A program made the position numbers and the translations under genes. Shown piece by piece: positions 26,478 through 36,022 of a DNA stretch of 64,000 bases. The notes under the pieces are model-generated. The model worked only from the letters and a program-made list of their open reading frames with translations. It was not told the origin of the DNA and did no database searches. The first letter of the stretch is position 1; every line of letters starts with the position of its first letter. Origin of the DNA: an uncultured Clostridia bacterium. Its GTDB lineage: Bacteria > Bacillota > Clostridia > Oscillospirales > Acutalibacteraceae. The stretch is from NCBI GenBank assembly GCA_945876745.1, contig CAMCPL010000010.1:1-64000 (forward strand), given 5' to 3'.

Positions 26478-26516
26478 CTCCCTTTGTCATATGATTGTGT
26501 GACAGGGGGAGTTTTT
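26478..26516 (+). terminator. 12-bp hairpin with T-run that contains the sigK ribosome-binding site
   Basis: CTCCCTTTGTCA (26478-26489), 10-nt loop, TGACAGGGGGAG (26500-26511), TTTTT, then ATG at 26517. Confidence 0.75.
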
Positions 26517-27218
26517 ATGTTGTCTGCAATTTTAGGTATGATAGGTGCAAACCTGCTGTACTTTATTCTTCACATTCAAAACGGCTCAAGTTTTCCGAAG
26601 CCGCTTAGCGCAAAGGAGGAAAGGGCGTATCTCGAAAAGGCTTCGCAGGGAGATATGAGCGCCAGAGAGACTTTGATTGAGCGTAATTTAAGGCTTGTCA
26701 GCCATATTTGTAAAAAATATTATGCAAAAACAAACGACGCCGACGATTTGATATCAATAGGTACGATAGGGCTTATTAAAGCCGTGGACAGCTTCGATTA
26801 TTCAAAGGGTACACGCTTTTCTACCTACGCCTCGCGTTGCGTCGAAAATGAAATTTTGATGTATTTTCGCAGTCTTAAAAAGCAAAACGGCGAGATATTT
26901 TTGGGCGACGCAATAGACAGCGACAAGGACGGTAATCCGCTGACGGTTGAGGATATCATAAGCGACGATGAGGACATAGTCGACGAGCTTGAAAAGAAGC
27001 GAAAATGGGCGGTCATAAGCTCATTTATCAACGATATGCAGGATAAACGCGAAAAGCAAATACTCATTCTGCGCTACGGACTTAATAATAAAAAGCCGCT
27101 TACCCAAAGGGAAGTGGCTCAAAGGCTGAATATCAGCCGTTCATATGTCAGCAGAATCGAGAAAAAGGTTCTCACCGACCTTGCCGATAAATTTGAAGAG
27201 TACGAAAATAAAAAGTAA
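26517..27218 (+). CDS. sigK: RNA polymerase sporulation sigma factor SigK
   Basis: Hydrophobic pro-region FPKPLSAKEERAYLEKASQGD; NLRLVSHICKKYY; DLISIGTIGLIKAVDSFDY; YASRCVENEILMYFRSLKK; SRSYVSRIEKK; uninterrupted ORF. Confidence 0.92.
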   Translation: MLSAILGMIGANLLYFILHIQNGSSFPKPLSAKEERAYLEKASQGDMSARETLIERNLRLVSHICKKYYAKTNDADDLISIGTIGLIKAVDSFDYSKGTRFSTYASRCVENEILMYFRSLKKQNGEIFLGDAIDSDKDGNPLTVEDIISDDEDIVDELEKKRKWAVISSFINDMQDKREKQILILRYGLNNKKPLTQREVAQRLNISRSYVSRIEKKVLTDLADKFEEYENKK

Positions 27219-27223
27219 CAATT

Positions 27224-27262
27224 AGGCAATAAAGAGAAGGTTCGGCTTATTCTTTATTGCCT
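27224..27262. terminator. bidirectional hairpin terminator between convergent sigK and DUF4430 genes
   Basis: AGGCAATAAAGA ... TCTTTATTGCCT. Confidence 0.7.
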
Positions 27263-27953
27263 ACCCTGTCACGGTATAGTAAAACACGATATTTTCGCCG
27301 CCTGTGAGCTTGTAATAGCCGCTGCTTCGGTTTGCGTCAACGCCGTTTACCTTGTATTTCCAGCCGCTTTGAGAACCGCAGTCGAACTCGTCAATGTTGT
27401 TGATACCGGCAACATAAACGCCGTAGCCTGACGAACGTGAGTTGAGAATAATCGAATTATCGTCGCACGCTTTTTCTAATATGTCAAACACCGTGTCGCC
27501 CGAATTAACAGTACAGGTGTAGCTGCTGAGTATGTATCCGTCTTGAGGTACATATTTCTCGTGTCCCGGCTTCAAATCGTTCATATTACTCAAAATCGCC
27601 TTGCACTCAATGGTGAGTGTACAGGTGATTTCTTTTTTTGAAGTGGTCGACTTAGCCGTCGTTGTCGGCTTTGCAGTTGATTGTACGGTTGTTTTTTCTG
27701 CTTTGTTTTGTTTGGTAGTGACTTTTGATGAGTCGGCTGTTTCTTCTTTTGCCGTGCTTTCTTCTTTCTCGTTTGACGCTTCGGTTGTTTCTTCCTCTTC
27801 TTGAGTTAAAAATGAGGAGGTTGTAGTTTGCTCGGCAGAGCTTTCGTGGTTGCTATTGCTTTTAACCGATGTGTTATTTACACACGAGGCAAAACACAGA
27901 CAAAGCACCGCCGTTAAAAGCAGTGCCGTTATTCTTTTAATATTACTTTTCAA
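27261..27953 (-). CDS. DUF4430 domain lipoprotein
   Basis: Lipobox-type signal LCFASC; Ser/Thr/Glu-rich linker; SGDTVFDILEKACDD...YVAGINNIDEFDCGSQSGWKYKVNG. Confidence 0.85.
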   Translation of the reverse strand: MKSNIKRITALLLTAVLCLCFASCVNNTSVKSNSNHESSAEQTTTSSFLTQEEEETTEASNEKEESTAKEETADSSKVTTKQNKAEKTTVQSTAKPTTTAKSTTSKKEITCTLTIECKAILSNMNDLKPGHEKYVPQDGYILSSYTCTVNSGDTVFDILEKACDDNSIILNSRSSGYGVYVAGINNIDEFDCGSQSGWKYKVNGVDANRSSGYYKLTGGENIVFYYTVTG

Positions 27954-28674
27954 AATCCGATAAATCCTTTTTCATAGCGTTGTAGCTGCATTCAACAGCC
28001 TCGTCGGAGATGTTGCAGCCGAGCTGATAAATCGGCACCTTGTTGAAAATTTCCGTGAGGTTGTCGAGCAGTTTGTTCATATTTTGCTCGCCTAAACGGC
28101 GGATTGTCTGACTGAAAATATTAAACAATGCCTTTGATGTTTCGGCGCTTTTTATCCAGTTATTCTCGCTTCTCTCTAAAAAGCATATTCCTGCAAGCGG
28201 TGCAATCGTCGGGGTGGAGTAGTCGTACTTTCCACTCCACGGCGTGCCGCAGGCATAAACGGTGTCACCGATAATTCGAATAGCCGGCTTGTCGTCGTTT
28301 AGCATATAAGCTCTGTCGCCGAAGCGCTTGAGCCAAAGCTGGGTGTGAGTCGATTTGCCTGTTCCGCTGTCTGCGCTGAAAGCATATGCAACGCCGTCTA
28401 CAACTATACACGATGAATGAAGCAAAATTCCGTCGTACTGAATGAGCTGTGTGTAAAAATCGCTTCCGGTGAGCATATATTCCCAGTCGTTTTGAGTAAG
28501 CTCCGGATGCTCTGCCATAGCTTCAAGAACTCTTTGCCTGTCAACGTTTATGTCAATATCAAATTTTTGGTTTTCATCCTGATTTTCGGCAAGATAAGCC
28601 TGTGCCTGCGCCTGACTTCTTCCGCCGCAGTTGTTCATTCTTACCTTAAGTCCTGCTATATCGTAAAACGGCAT
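27943..28674 (-). CDS. HPr kinase/PEP carboxykinase-like P-loop protein
   Basis: HSSCIVVDGVAYAFSADSGTGKSTHTQLWLKRFGDRAYMLNDDKPAIR. Confidence 0.7.
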   Translation of the reverse strand: MPFYDIAGLKVRMNNCGGRSQAQAQAYLAENQDENQKFDIDINVDRQRVLEAMAEHPELTQNDWEYMLTGSDFYTQLIQYDGILLHSSCIVVDGVAYAFSADSGTGKSTHTQLWLKRFGDRAYMLNDDKPAIRIIGDTVYACGTPWSGKYDYSTPTIAPLAGICFLERSENNWIKSAETSKALFNIFSQTIRRLGEQNMNKLLDNLTEIFNKVPIYQLGCNISDEAVECSYNAMKKDLSDFEK

Positions 28675-28929
28675 AATTTTTTCCTTTGCTGTTATAATAT
28701 ATTTATATAATTATAAGACAAAAGCAGCTTGCAGTCAACCTCGACATCATATTTTTTATAAATTAAGTAATTTTGGTATTGAAATTTTTTGATATATAAT
28801 GTATATTAAATAATATATAATTTTATAGACAACGGTGATTTTCTTAAACGAAAAGCAGAACGGGTAATTTTTAGCGGCAAGCAGCTGTTTATTTCGCCCA
28901 AGCAAATTAAGCACGCAACGGAGATGTGT

Positions 28930-29703
28930 ATGGAAAAAATCACAAGCAAAAATAATAGCTTGATTAAGGACACAAAAAAGCTTTTCACCTCCTCAAGGTA
29001 CAGATACGAAAAGGGTATGTTTGTATTGGAGGGCGCGAGGCTCTGCTTTGATGTCCTTAATTCTGTTTATGAAACCGAGGATTTGTTTTTTACCGAGGAT
29101 ATGCAGGAAAAGTACGGCGACAAAATTGAGGCGCTGTCTCGTGCATGCAAAAGCTCGTATATAATCACTCCCGAAATCAGTCAAAAGCTGTCGGAGACAA
29201 AAAGTCCGCAGGGAATTTTTGCCTGTGTGAAGATGAACTCTGAAAAGAGTGTTGCATCGGGTAATAAAATAATTGTGCTTGATAATGTTCAGGACCCGTC
29301 AAACGTCGGAGCAATAATCCGCAGTGCAGAGGCGCTCGGAATTGATACGGTAATAACCTATCGAGGCTGTGATGTCTATAACCCGAAAGCTATTCGCGCT
29401 TCAATGGGCGGCGTGCTTCGAATGAATATTTGCAACGTAAACGATTTGTGCGCCGAGCTCAAAACGCTTAAAAGCAAGGGCTTTATGATTTACTCAACAG
29501 TTCCAGACAGAAAAGCAAAACATATTACCGAGCTTGATTTTTCTACGCCGACTGCCTGCGTTATCGGAAACGAGGCAAACGGAGTGGAAGACGAGGTTAA
29601 GGCAGTCTCTGATTTGCTCATAACAATTCCGATGCTTGGCAGGGCGGAAAGCCTGAATGCTTCGGTAGCCGCTTCTATAACAATGTGGGAGATGCTTCGA
29701 TGA
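28930..29703 (+). CDS. TrmH/SpoU family RNA methyltransferase
   Basis: LDNVQDPSNVGAIIRSAEALGID, SMGGVLRM, IGNEANGV, LNASVAASI. Confidence 0.93.
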   Translation: MEKITSKNNSLIKDTKKLFTSSRYRYEKGMFVLEGARLCFDVLNSVYETEDLFFTEDMQEKYGDKIEALSRACKSSYIITPEISQKLSETKSPQGIFACVKMNSEKSVASGNKIIVLDNVQDPSNVGAIIRSAEALGIDTVITYRGCDVYNPKAIRASMGGVLRMNICNVNDLCAELKTLKSKGFMIYSTVPDRKAKHITELDFSTPTACVIGNEANGVEDEVKAVSDLLITIPMLGRAESLNASVAASITMWEMLR

Positions 29704-30908
29704 GTGACAAAAGATATTGGATTTGGCTTCAGCTTTGTCTGGGCGCCGGTAAGAGGTTTTCTCCCATAATCGAATATTTCGGCTCGGTGGAAAACGTGTA
29801 TAACAGTAATTATCTTCAGCGTAAGGCGTGTCTTCTGATTAAAGATAAGCTGCTTGACAGAATGGAAGAAACCGATATATCAAAGGCTGATGAAATAATT
29901 GAACTTTGCAAAAATAACGATTGGCAAATAATAACCTTTGAAGACGATGAGTATCCTAAAAAGCTGAAAAATATTTACGACCCGCCCGCCGTGCTTTATG
30001 TAAGCGGTGAAATGCCCGATGTCGATAATATGCTGACTCTCGGCGTTGTGGGAACACGTAAGGCTTCGCCATATGCACTCAATTGTGCGAGAGTTGTATC
30101 GAAGGGCATTGCAAGGTGCAACGGCATAATTGTCAGCGGCGGTGCACTCGGAGTAGATACCGCTTCTCACGAGGGAGCACTCTCGGCAAACGGAAAAACG
30201 ATTGTTGTTTTAGGCTGCGGACTTGCGTGTAATTATCTGTCAACTAATAACGATCTTCGCCGAAAGGCGTCAATGTCAGGCGCTGTAATCAGCGAATATC
30301 CGCCCGATACTCCTGCAACGAAGTTTACATTTCCGCTGAGAAACAGAATAATAAGCGGTCTTTCGGACGGAGTTTATGTTGTTGAGGCAGGAGACAGAAG
30401 CGGTTCGCTTATTACCGCTTCTTATGCAGCCGACCAAAGCAGAGATTTGTTTGCAACGCCCGCTTCGATTTTTGACGAGGGCTTCAACGGAACAAACCGA
30501 CTGATAGAAGACGGAGCAATTCCCGTTACTTCAATCAAGGCGATTGTTTCCCACTATACTCAAAGGTATAAAACGCTTGATACGACAGGGCTTGCAACAA
30601 TCCGTGAGCTTTTGAGCGACGAATATGCCGATAAAACGATACCCGACGAGCTTGAAGAACAGCTTACCTTTGAAAACATCGGCGAGCACAGACAGGCAAG
30701 GTCGGAGATAGACAGAAAAGCGTCAATGCTTAAAGGAAATGAAAAAGCGGTTTTTGACGCGCTGAGCGATGACTTTACCGATACCGATACAATATGCGCA
30801 AAATCAGGCTTGAGCGTTCACATAGTTTTGATGAGCCTGACAATGCTTGAGCTTGACGGCTTGGCGGAGGCAGGAATGGGAAAACGCTATCGCAAAAAGC
30901 AATCATAA
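29700..30908 (+). CDS. dprA: DNA-processing protein DprA
   Basis: LGVVGTRKAS, IVSGGALGVDTASHEGAL, VVLGCGL; C-terminal winged helix. Confidence 0.95.
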   Translation: MSDKRYWIWLQLCLGAGKRFSPIIEYFGSVENVYNSNYLQRKACLLIKDKLLDRMEETDISKADEIIELCKNNDWQIITFEDDEYPKKLKNIYDPPAVLYVSGEMPDVDNMLTLGVVGTRKASPYALNCARVVSKGIARCNGIIVSGGALGVDTASHEGALSANGKTIVVLGCGLACNYLSTNNDLRRKASMSGAVISEYPPDTPATKFTFPLRNRIISGLSDGVYVVEAGDRSGSLITASYAADQSRDLFATPASIFDEGFNGTNRLIEDGAIPVTSIKAIVSHYTQRYKTLDTTGLATIRELLSDEYADKTIPDELEEQLTFENIGEHRQARSEIDRKASMLKGNEKAVFDALSDDFTDTDTICAKSGLSVHIVLMSLTMLELDGLAEAGMGKRYRKKQS

Positions 30909-30937
30909 CAAACGCAACACCGAAAGGAATAAAAATA

Positions 30938-33043
30938 ATGTCAAAATTAGTAATAGTTGAGTCGCCTGCAAAGGCAAAAAATATCAAAGGCTATCTCGGC
31001 AAGGGATATGAGGTTATTGCTTCAATGGGTCATGTTCGCGACCTTCCTGCCGCAAGACTTAGCGTAGATATAGAAAACAACTTTGAGCCTAAATACGCTA
31101 TCATCAAGGGCAAGGAAAATCTTGTTGATGAGCTTAAAACTAAAGCCGGTAAGGCGGATTATGTTTATCTCGCAACCGACCCTGACCGTGAGGGAGAAGC
31201 AATTTCGTGGCATCTTGCGAATATTTTGGGCTTAAAGCTCGATGATAAAAACAGAGTAACCTTTAACGAAATTACAAAGTCGGGCGTAAAAAGCGGTATG
31301 GAAAGCCCAAGAGCTATAGATATTGATTTGGTAAACGCACAGCAGGCAAGAAGAATACTCGACAGACTTATCGGCTATAAGCTGTCTCCCTTTGTAAGCC
31401 AAAAAATCAGACGCGGTCTTTCTGCCGGCAGAGTACAGAGTGTTGCACTTCGTCTTATTGTTGACAGAGAAAACGAGATACGCGCCTTTAATCCGGAGGA
31501 ATACTGGACTGTTGATGCAAAGTTCACAAATCCGCCCGACAGAAAGAGCTTTAACGCTACTCTTGTTCAGGATAAGGACGGTAATAAGGTCGGAACGGAT
31601 AAAAACAAAATTCCTGCAAAGGACGAAATCGACAGAATACTTGCCGATTTGGAAGATGCACAGTACGTTGTAAGCAGTGTTAAAAAGGGCACAAGAAAGA
31701 AAAATCCCGCACCTCCGTTCATTACTTCAACCTTACAGCAGGAGGCTTCGCGCAGACTGTCGTTTCAGGCTCGCCGTACAATGAAAGCGGCACAGGAGCT
31801 TTACGAGGGCGTTGATGTTAAGGGTATCGGCACCGTCGGTCTCATCACTTATATGAGAACAGACTCGCTTCGTATTTCCGACGAGGCTCGTGCGGCAGGT
31901 AACGAATTTATTAAGAATCAGTACGGTGAAAAATATCTCCCGTCAACTCCGAGATTTTATAAAACAAGAGGAAACGCACAGGACGGTCACGAGGCAATTC
32001 GTCCGTCAATGCCGAGCGTTACTCCCGAAAGCGTAAAATCCTCGCTTACAACCGACCAATACAAGATTTATAAGCTCGTTTGGGAGCGCTTCATTGCTTC
32101 GCTTATGGCTTCGTGTATTCAGGAAACAATGAAGGTTGAAATTGATGCAAACGGCTATATGTTCTCTGCGGCAGGCTACACCGTAAAGTTCGACGGCTTT
32201 ACGGCGCTTTATGAGGAAAAGACTGACGACGCACAGAAAAAGGATAACGAATCCCCGCTTCCTCCCGTTGCGCAGGGTGATGTGCTGAAGCTCAAATCAA
32301 TCGCAGGAAATCAGCATTTCACTCAACCTCCTGCAAGATATACCGAAGCCTCGCTTACAAAGGCGCTTGAAGAAAACGGCGTCGGTAGACCGTCAACCTA
32401 TGTTACTATCACAAGCACGATATTATCAAAGGAATATGTTGTTCGTGAGGGCAAGCAGTTTGTTCCGACCGAGCTCGGCGAAGCTGTAACAAATCTTCTA
32501 AAGGAGCGTATTCCGAATATAGTTAATGTTAAGTACACCTCGAAAATGGAGGACGATTTGGACAAAATCGACTCCGGCGAGAAAAACTATATTGATATGA
32601 TAAGGCTATACTACGACGACTTTATCGACCCTCTTGAAAAAGCGAAAAAGGATATGCAGGGCGTAAAGATTAAGCTCAAGGAAGAGGAAACCGAGGAAAT
32701 CTGTGAAAAATGCGGCAGAAAAATGGTTGTCAAGGTTGGCAGATTCGGCAAATTCCTTGCCTGTCCCGGATTCCCCGAATGTCGAAACGCAAAGCCGCTT
32801 GTAACAAAAACGACTGCTAAATGTCCGTTGTGCGGCGGCGACGTAATTGAGAAAAAGACGAAGAGGGGAACTCCGTTTTACGGCTGCTCAAATTATCCCG
32901 AATGTAACTTTATGACTTGGGATACCCCTACCGATGAGAAGTGCCCGAAGTGCTCAAAGTCGTTGTTTAGGAAAAAGGGTAATATTTTGTATTGTCCCGA
33001 TACCGAGGGCTGCGGCTATACCGCTGACCCAAAAAAGAAATAA
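30938..33043 (+). CDS. topA: DNA topoisomerase I
   Basis: LVIVESPAKAKNIKGYLG, TDPDREGEAISWHL, ITYMRTDS, C-terminal zinc ribbons. Confidence 0.98.
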   Translation: MSKLVIVESPAKAKNIKGYLGKGYEVIASMGHVRDLPAARLSVDIENNFEPKYAIIKGKENLVDELKTKAGKADYVYLATDPDREGEAISWHLANILGLKLDDKNRVTFNEITKSGVKSGMESPRAIDIDLVNAQQARRILDRLIGYKLSPFVSQKIRRGLSAGRVQSVALRLIVDRENEIRAFNPEEYWTVDAKFTNPPDRKSFNATLVQDKDGNKVGTDKNKIPAKDEIDRILADLEDAQYVVSSVKKGTRKKNPAPPFITSTLQQEASRRLSFQARRTMKAAQELYEGVDVKGIGTVGLITYMRTDSLRISDEARAAGNEFIKNQYGEKYLPSTPRFYKTRGNAQDGHEAIRPSMPSVTPESVKSSLTTDQYKIYKLVWERFIASLMASCIQETMKVEIDANGYMFSAAGYTVKFDGFTALYEEKTDDAQKKDNESPLPPVAQGDVLKLKSIAGNQHFTQPPARYTEASLTKALEENGVGRPSTYVTITSTILSKEYVVREGKQFVPTELGEAVTNLLKERIPNIVNVKYTSKMEDDLDKIDSGEKNYIDMIRLYYDDFIDPLEKAKKDMQGVKIKLKEEETEEICEKCGRKMVVKVGRFGKFLACPGFPECRNAKPLVTKTTAKCPLCGGDVIEKKTKRGTPFYGCSNYPECNFMTWDTPTDEKCPKCSKSLFRKKGNILYCPDTEGCGYTADPKKK

Positions 33044-33058
33044 TCGGTCGGTGAATAT

Positions 33059-34351
33059 ATGAAGAAATTTACAGTAGTCGGTGCAGGGCTTGCAGGGTGC
33101 GAGGCGGCGTGGCAGATTGCCGAGTGCGGCTATGACGTTACGCTTGTTGAAATGAAGCCTCTTCAGATGTCTCCGGCGCATAAAAGCGAATATTTTGCCG
33201 AGCTTGTTTGCTCAAATTCCTTAAAGGCCTCCAGAATAGAGAGTGCCGCAGGACTTCTAAAAGAGGAAATGGCTCGCTTGGGCTCGCTCACCGTTCCTGT
33301 TGCAAGGCAGTGCGCCGTTGCCGCAGGCGGAGCGCTTGCCGTTGACAGAAACGATTTTGCCGGTACCGTAACCGATATGATAAAAAATCACCCTAACATA
33401 ACAGTCGAAAACAGAGTGTATGAAAAAATTGAATGCAGTGATGACGAAATTCTCATCATTGCAACGGGACCGCTTACACAGGGTGCTTTGGCTGACGAAA
33501 TACAAAGGCTTTGCGGCGACTGTCTTTCGTTCTACGATGCGGCGGCTCCGATAGTAACTGCCGACAGCGTGGATATGCAAAAGGCGTTCGGCGCTTCAAG
33601 ATATGAGCGCGGCGGTGATGACGACTACATTAACTGTCCGTTTAATAAAGAGCAGTACGAAGCGTTTATTGACGAGCTTTGCAACGCCGAGGGCGCAGTT
33701 GTTCACGATTTTGACGTGTACGAGGGCTGTATGCCTATTGAGAAGCTGGCTAAAAGAGGTAAGGACGCTCCTCGCTTCGGACCTATGAAGCCTGTCGGAC
33801 TTATCGACCCGAACACAGGTCACAGACCATGGGCGTGTGTTCAGCTTCGCCGAGAGAACAACAAAGGAACAATGTTCAACCTTGTAGGCTTTCAAACTAA
33901 TCTTAAGTTCGGCGAGCAAAAAAGAGTCTTTTCTATGATACCCGGACTTGAAAATGCGGAATTTGTAAGATACGGCGTAATGCATCGCAATTCTTTTTTG
34001 GACTCTCCTCGGCTTCTTAATTCCGATTTCAGCCTGAAAAGTAATCCTAATATCTTTTTCGCAGGTCAGATAACCGGCGTTGAGGGGTATATGGAGTCGG
34101 CAGGCTCGGGAATACTTGCAGGAATAAACGCCGTAAGACTTGCGGAAAATGAAGAACCGCTCGTTTTGAGCGAGAATACAATGCTCGGTGCTCTGTCGCA
34201 TTATATAAGCGATGAAAGCGTAAAGAACTTTCAGCCGATGGGTGCTAATTTCGGAATACTTCCTGCTATTGAGCCGAAAATAAAAGACAAAAAAGAACGC
34301 TATTCGGCATTGGCGAGGCGGTCGCTTGCCGAAATAGACAGCTTGGATTGA
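33059..34351 (+). CDS. trmFO: methylenetetrahydrofolate-tRNA-(uracil-5-)-methyltransferase TrmFO
   Basis: VVGAGLAGCEAAWQIAECG, LVCSNSLKA, GVEGYMESAGSGILAGINA. Confidence 0.97.
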   Translation: MKKFTVVGAGLAGCEAAWQIAECGYDVTLVEMKPLQMSPAHKSEYFAELVCSNSLKASRIESAAGLLKEEMARLGSLTVPVARQCAVAAGGALAVDRNDFAGTVTDMIKNHPNITVENRVYEKIECSDDEILIIATGPLTQGALADEIQRLCGDCLSFYDAAAPIVTADSVDMQKAFGASRYERGGDDDYINCPFNKEQYEAFIDELCNAEGAVVHDFDVYEGCMPIEKLAKRGKDAPRFGPMKPVGLIDPNTGHRPWACVQLRRENNKGTMFNLVGFQTNLKFGEQKRVFSMIPGLENAEFVRYGVMHRNSFLDSPRLLNSDFSLKSNPNIFFAGQITGVEGYMESAGSGILAGINAVRLAENEEPLVLSENTMLGALSHYISDESVKNFQPMGANFGILPAIEPKIKDKKERYSALARRSLAEIDSLD

Positions 34352-34355
34352 TAAT

Positions 34356-35348
34356 ATGAAGATACTAATTGACGCAATGGGCGGCGACAATGCGCCGCTT
34401 GAGGTAATCAAGGGCGCAATGCTCGCAGTTGATGAATTTAATATTGACGAAATTGTGCTTTTGGGTGATGAGAGCGTAATAAAAAAATGCGTTGAGGATA
34501 ATAAAATCGCACTTAAGAATACGACGGTTTTGCATTGCACACAGGTTATTGACAACTGTGACGAGGCTCGAAGCGTGCTTAAAGCAAAGCCCGACAGCTC
34601 AATGTCGCAAGGCTTAAAGATGCTTGCAAACGGCGAGGGCGACGCCTTTGTCAGCGCAGGCAATACAGGCGCAATAACAGTCGGTGCAACGCTGATTGTT
34701 AAGCGCATTAAGGGCGTTAAGCGACCTGCGATTGCCTCCGTTATGCCGAGCAGTAATAAGCCGTTTTTGCTTATGGACTGCGGTGCAAACGCAGAGTGCA
34801 AAAGTGAATATCTTGTACAGTTCGGACTTTTAGGCTCGCTTTATATGGAAAATATTATGGGTGTTGAAAATCCGAGAGTTGCCCTTGCAAACAACGGCGC
34901 CGAGGAAACAAAGGGAACGCCTGTTGTCAAGGAGGCGTACGAGCTTATGAAAAACGCAGGATATAATTTTATCGGAAATATTGAGGGCAGAAGAATACCT
35001 TACGGCGACGCAGACGTTGTTGTTGCCGACGGCTTTACCGGCAATTTAATTCTCAAAACATATGAGGGCGTTGCAAAGGTGCTTATGCAGGGCATAAAGG
35101 ACGCATTTTATAAAAACGCTTTTTCAAAGCTTGCGTATCTCGGTGTAAAAAGCGGAATAAATGATATGAAAAAGCAGTTTGACTATAAGGAATACGGCGG
35201 TGCGGTAATGCTCGGAGTAAGCAAGCCTGTTGTTAAGGCTCACGGCTCGGCAGACGCACGTTGCTTCAAAAACGCCGTAAAGCAGGCGGTTTGGTTTTTG
35301 CAGACCGACTTTATCGACAAAATAGAAAAGGAATTATCTAATCAGTAA
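34356..35348 (+). CDS. plsX: phosphate acyltransferase PlsX
   Basis: ILIDAMGGDNAPLEVIKGA, SAGNTGA, VVADGFTGNLILKTYEG. Confidence 0.97.
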   Translation: MKILIDAMGGDNAPLEVIKGAMLAVDEFNIDEIVLLGDESVIKKCVEDNKIALKNTTVLHCTQVIDNCDEARSVLKAKPDSSMSQGLKMLANGEGDAFVSAGNTGAITVGATLIVKRIKGVKRPAIASVMPSSNKPFLLMDCGANAECKSEYLVQFGLLGSLYMENIMGVENPRVALANNGAEETKGTPVVKEAYELMKNAGYNFIGNIEGRRIPYGDADVVVADGFTGNLILKTYEGVAKVLMQGIKDAFYKNAFSKLAYLGVKSGINDMKKQFDYKEYGGAVMLGVSKPVVKAHGSADARCFKNAVKQAVWFLQTDFIDKIEKELSNQ

Positions 35349-35350
35349 TT

Positions 35351-36022
35351 ATGGAGAAGCTTGAAGAAAAAATTAAATATTCCTTCAAAAACAGGGAGTT
35401 GCTTGAAGAGGCGCTTACTCACAGCAGCTACGCAAACGACCATCAGCTTAAAATCAATAACGAAAGAATGGAATTTTTAGGGGACGCTGTTTTGAGCCTT
35501 GTTTCGGCACAGTTTTTGTATGAAAAATTCCCCGAACTGCCCGAAGGTGATTTGTCAAAAATCCGTTCCTCGCTCGTTTGCACACGCTCGCTTTCGGACT
35601 TTGCAAGAGAAATTGATTTGGGCAAATATCTCAAATTAGGCAGAGGCGAGATGAAAACAGGCGGCTCCAACCGTGACTCGAATTTGGAAAATGCCTTTGA
35701 AGCGCTCATTGCCGCAGTTTATCTTGACGGCGGTATGGAGCAGGCGAAAAAACACATTTTGCATTTTTTGGACAGAGAAATTGATACATCTCATATAGGC
35801 GTTAAGGATTACAAAACGACCTTGCAGGAGATTATCCAAAAGAATAAGGACGAAACTCTTAATTATGTTATAGTACGAGAGGACGGACCTGCCCACGACA
35901 GAGTGTTTGAAGCGCAGGTATTTGTAAATTCAAATGTTGTCGGTGTAGGCGTGGGAAGAAGCAAGAAGCAGGCTGAACAGGAGGCCGCAAGGGAAGCACT
36001 TGCACTTATGGGAATTGTATAA
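35351..36022 (+). CDS. rnc: ribonuclease III
   Basis: ALTHSSYAND, NERMEFLGDAVL, C-terminal dsRBD. Confidence 0.97.
   Translation: MEKLEEKIKYSFKNRELLEEALTHSSYANDHQLKINNERMEFLGDAVLSLVSAQFLYEKFPELPEGDLSKIRSSLVCTRSLSDFAREIDLGKYLKLGRGEMKTGGSNRDSNLENAFEALIAAVYLDGGMEQAKKHILHFLDREIDTSHIGVKDYKTTLQEIIQKNKDETLNYVIVREDGPAHDRVFEAQVFVNSNVVGVGVGRSKKQAEQEAAREALALMGIV

Noticed and set aside
26517-27218. skin-like element interrupting sigK
   Set aside because: The sigK reading frame is continuous from pro-region to C-terminus; no recombinase nearby.
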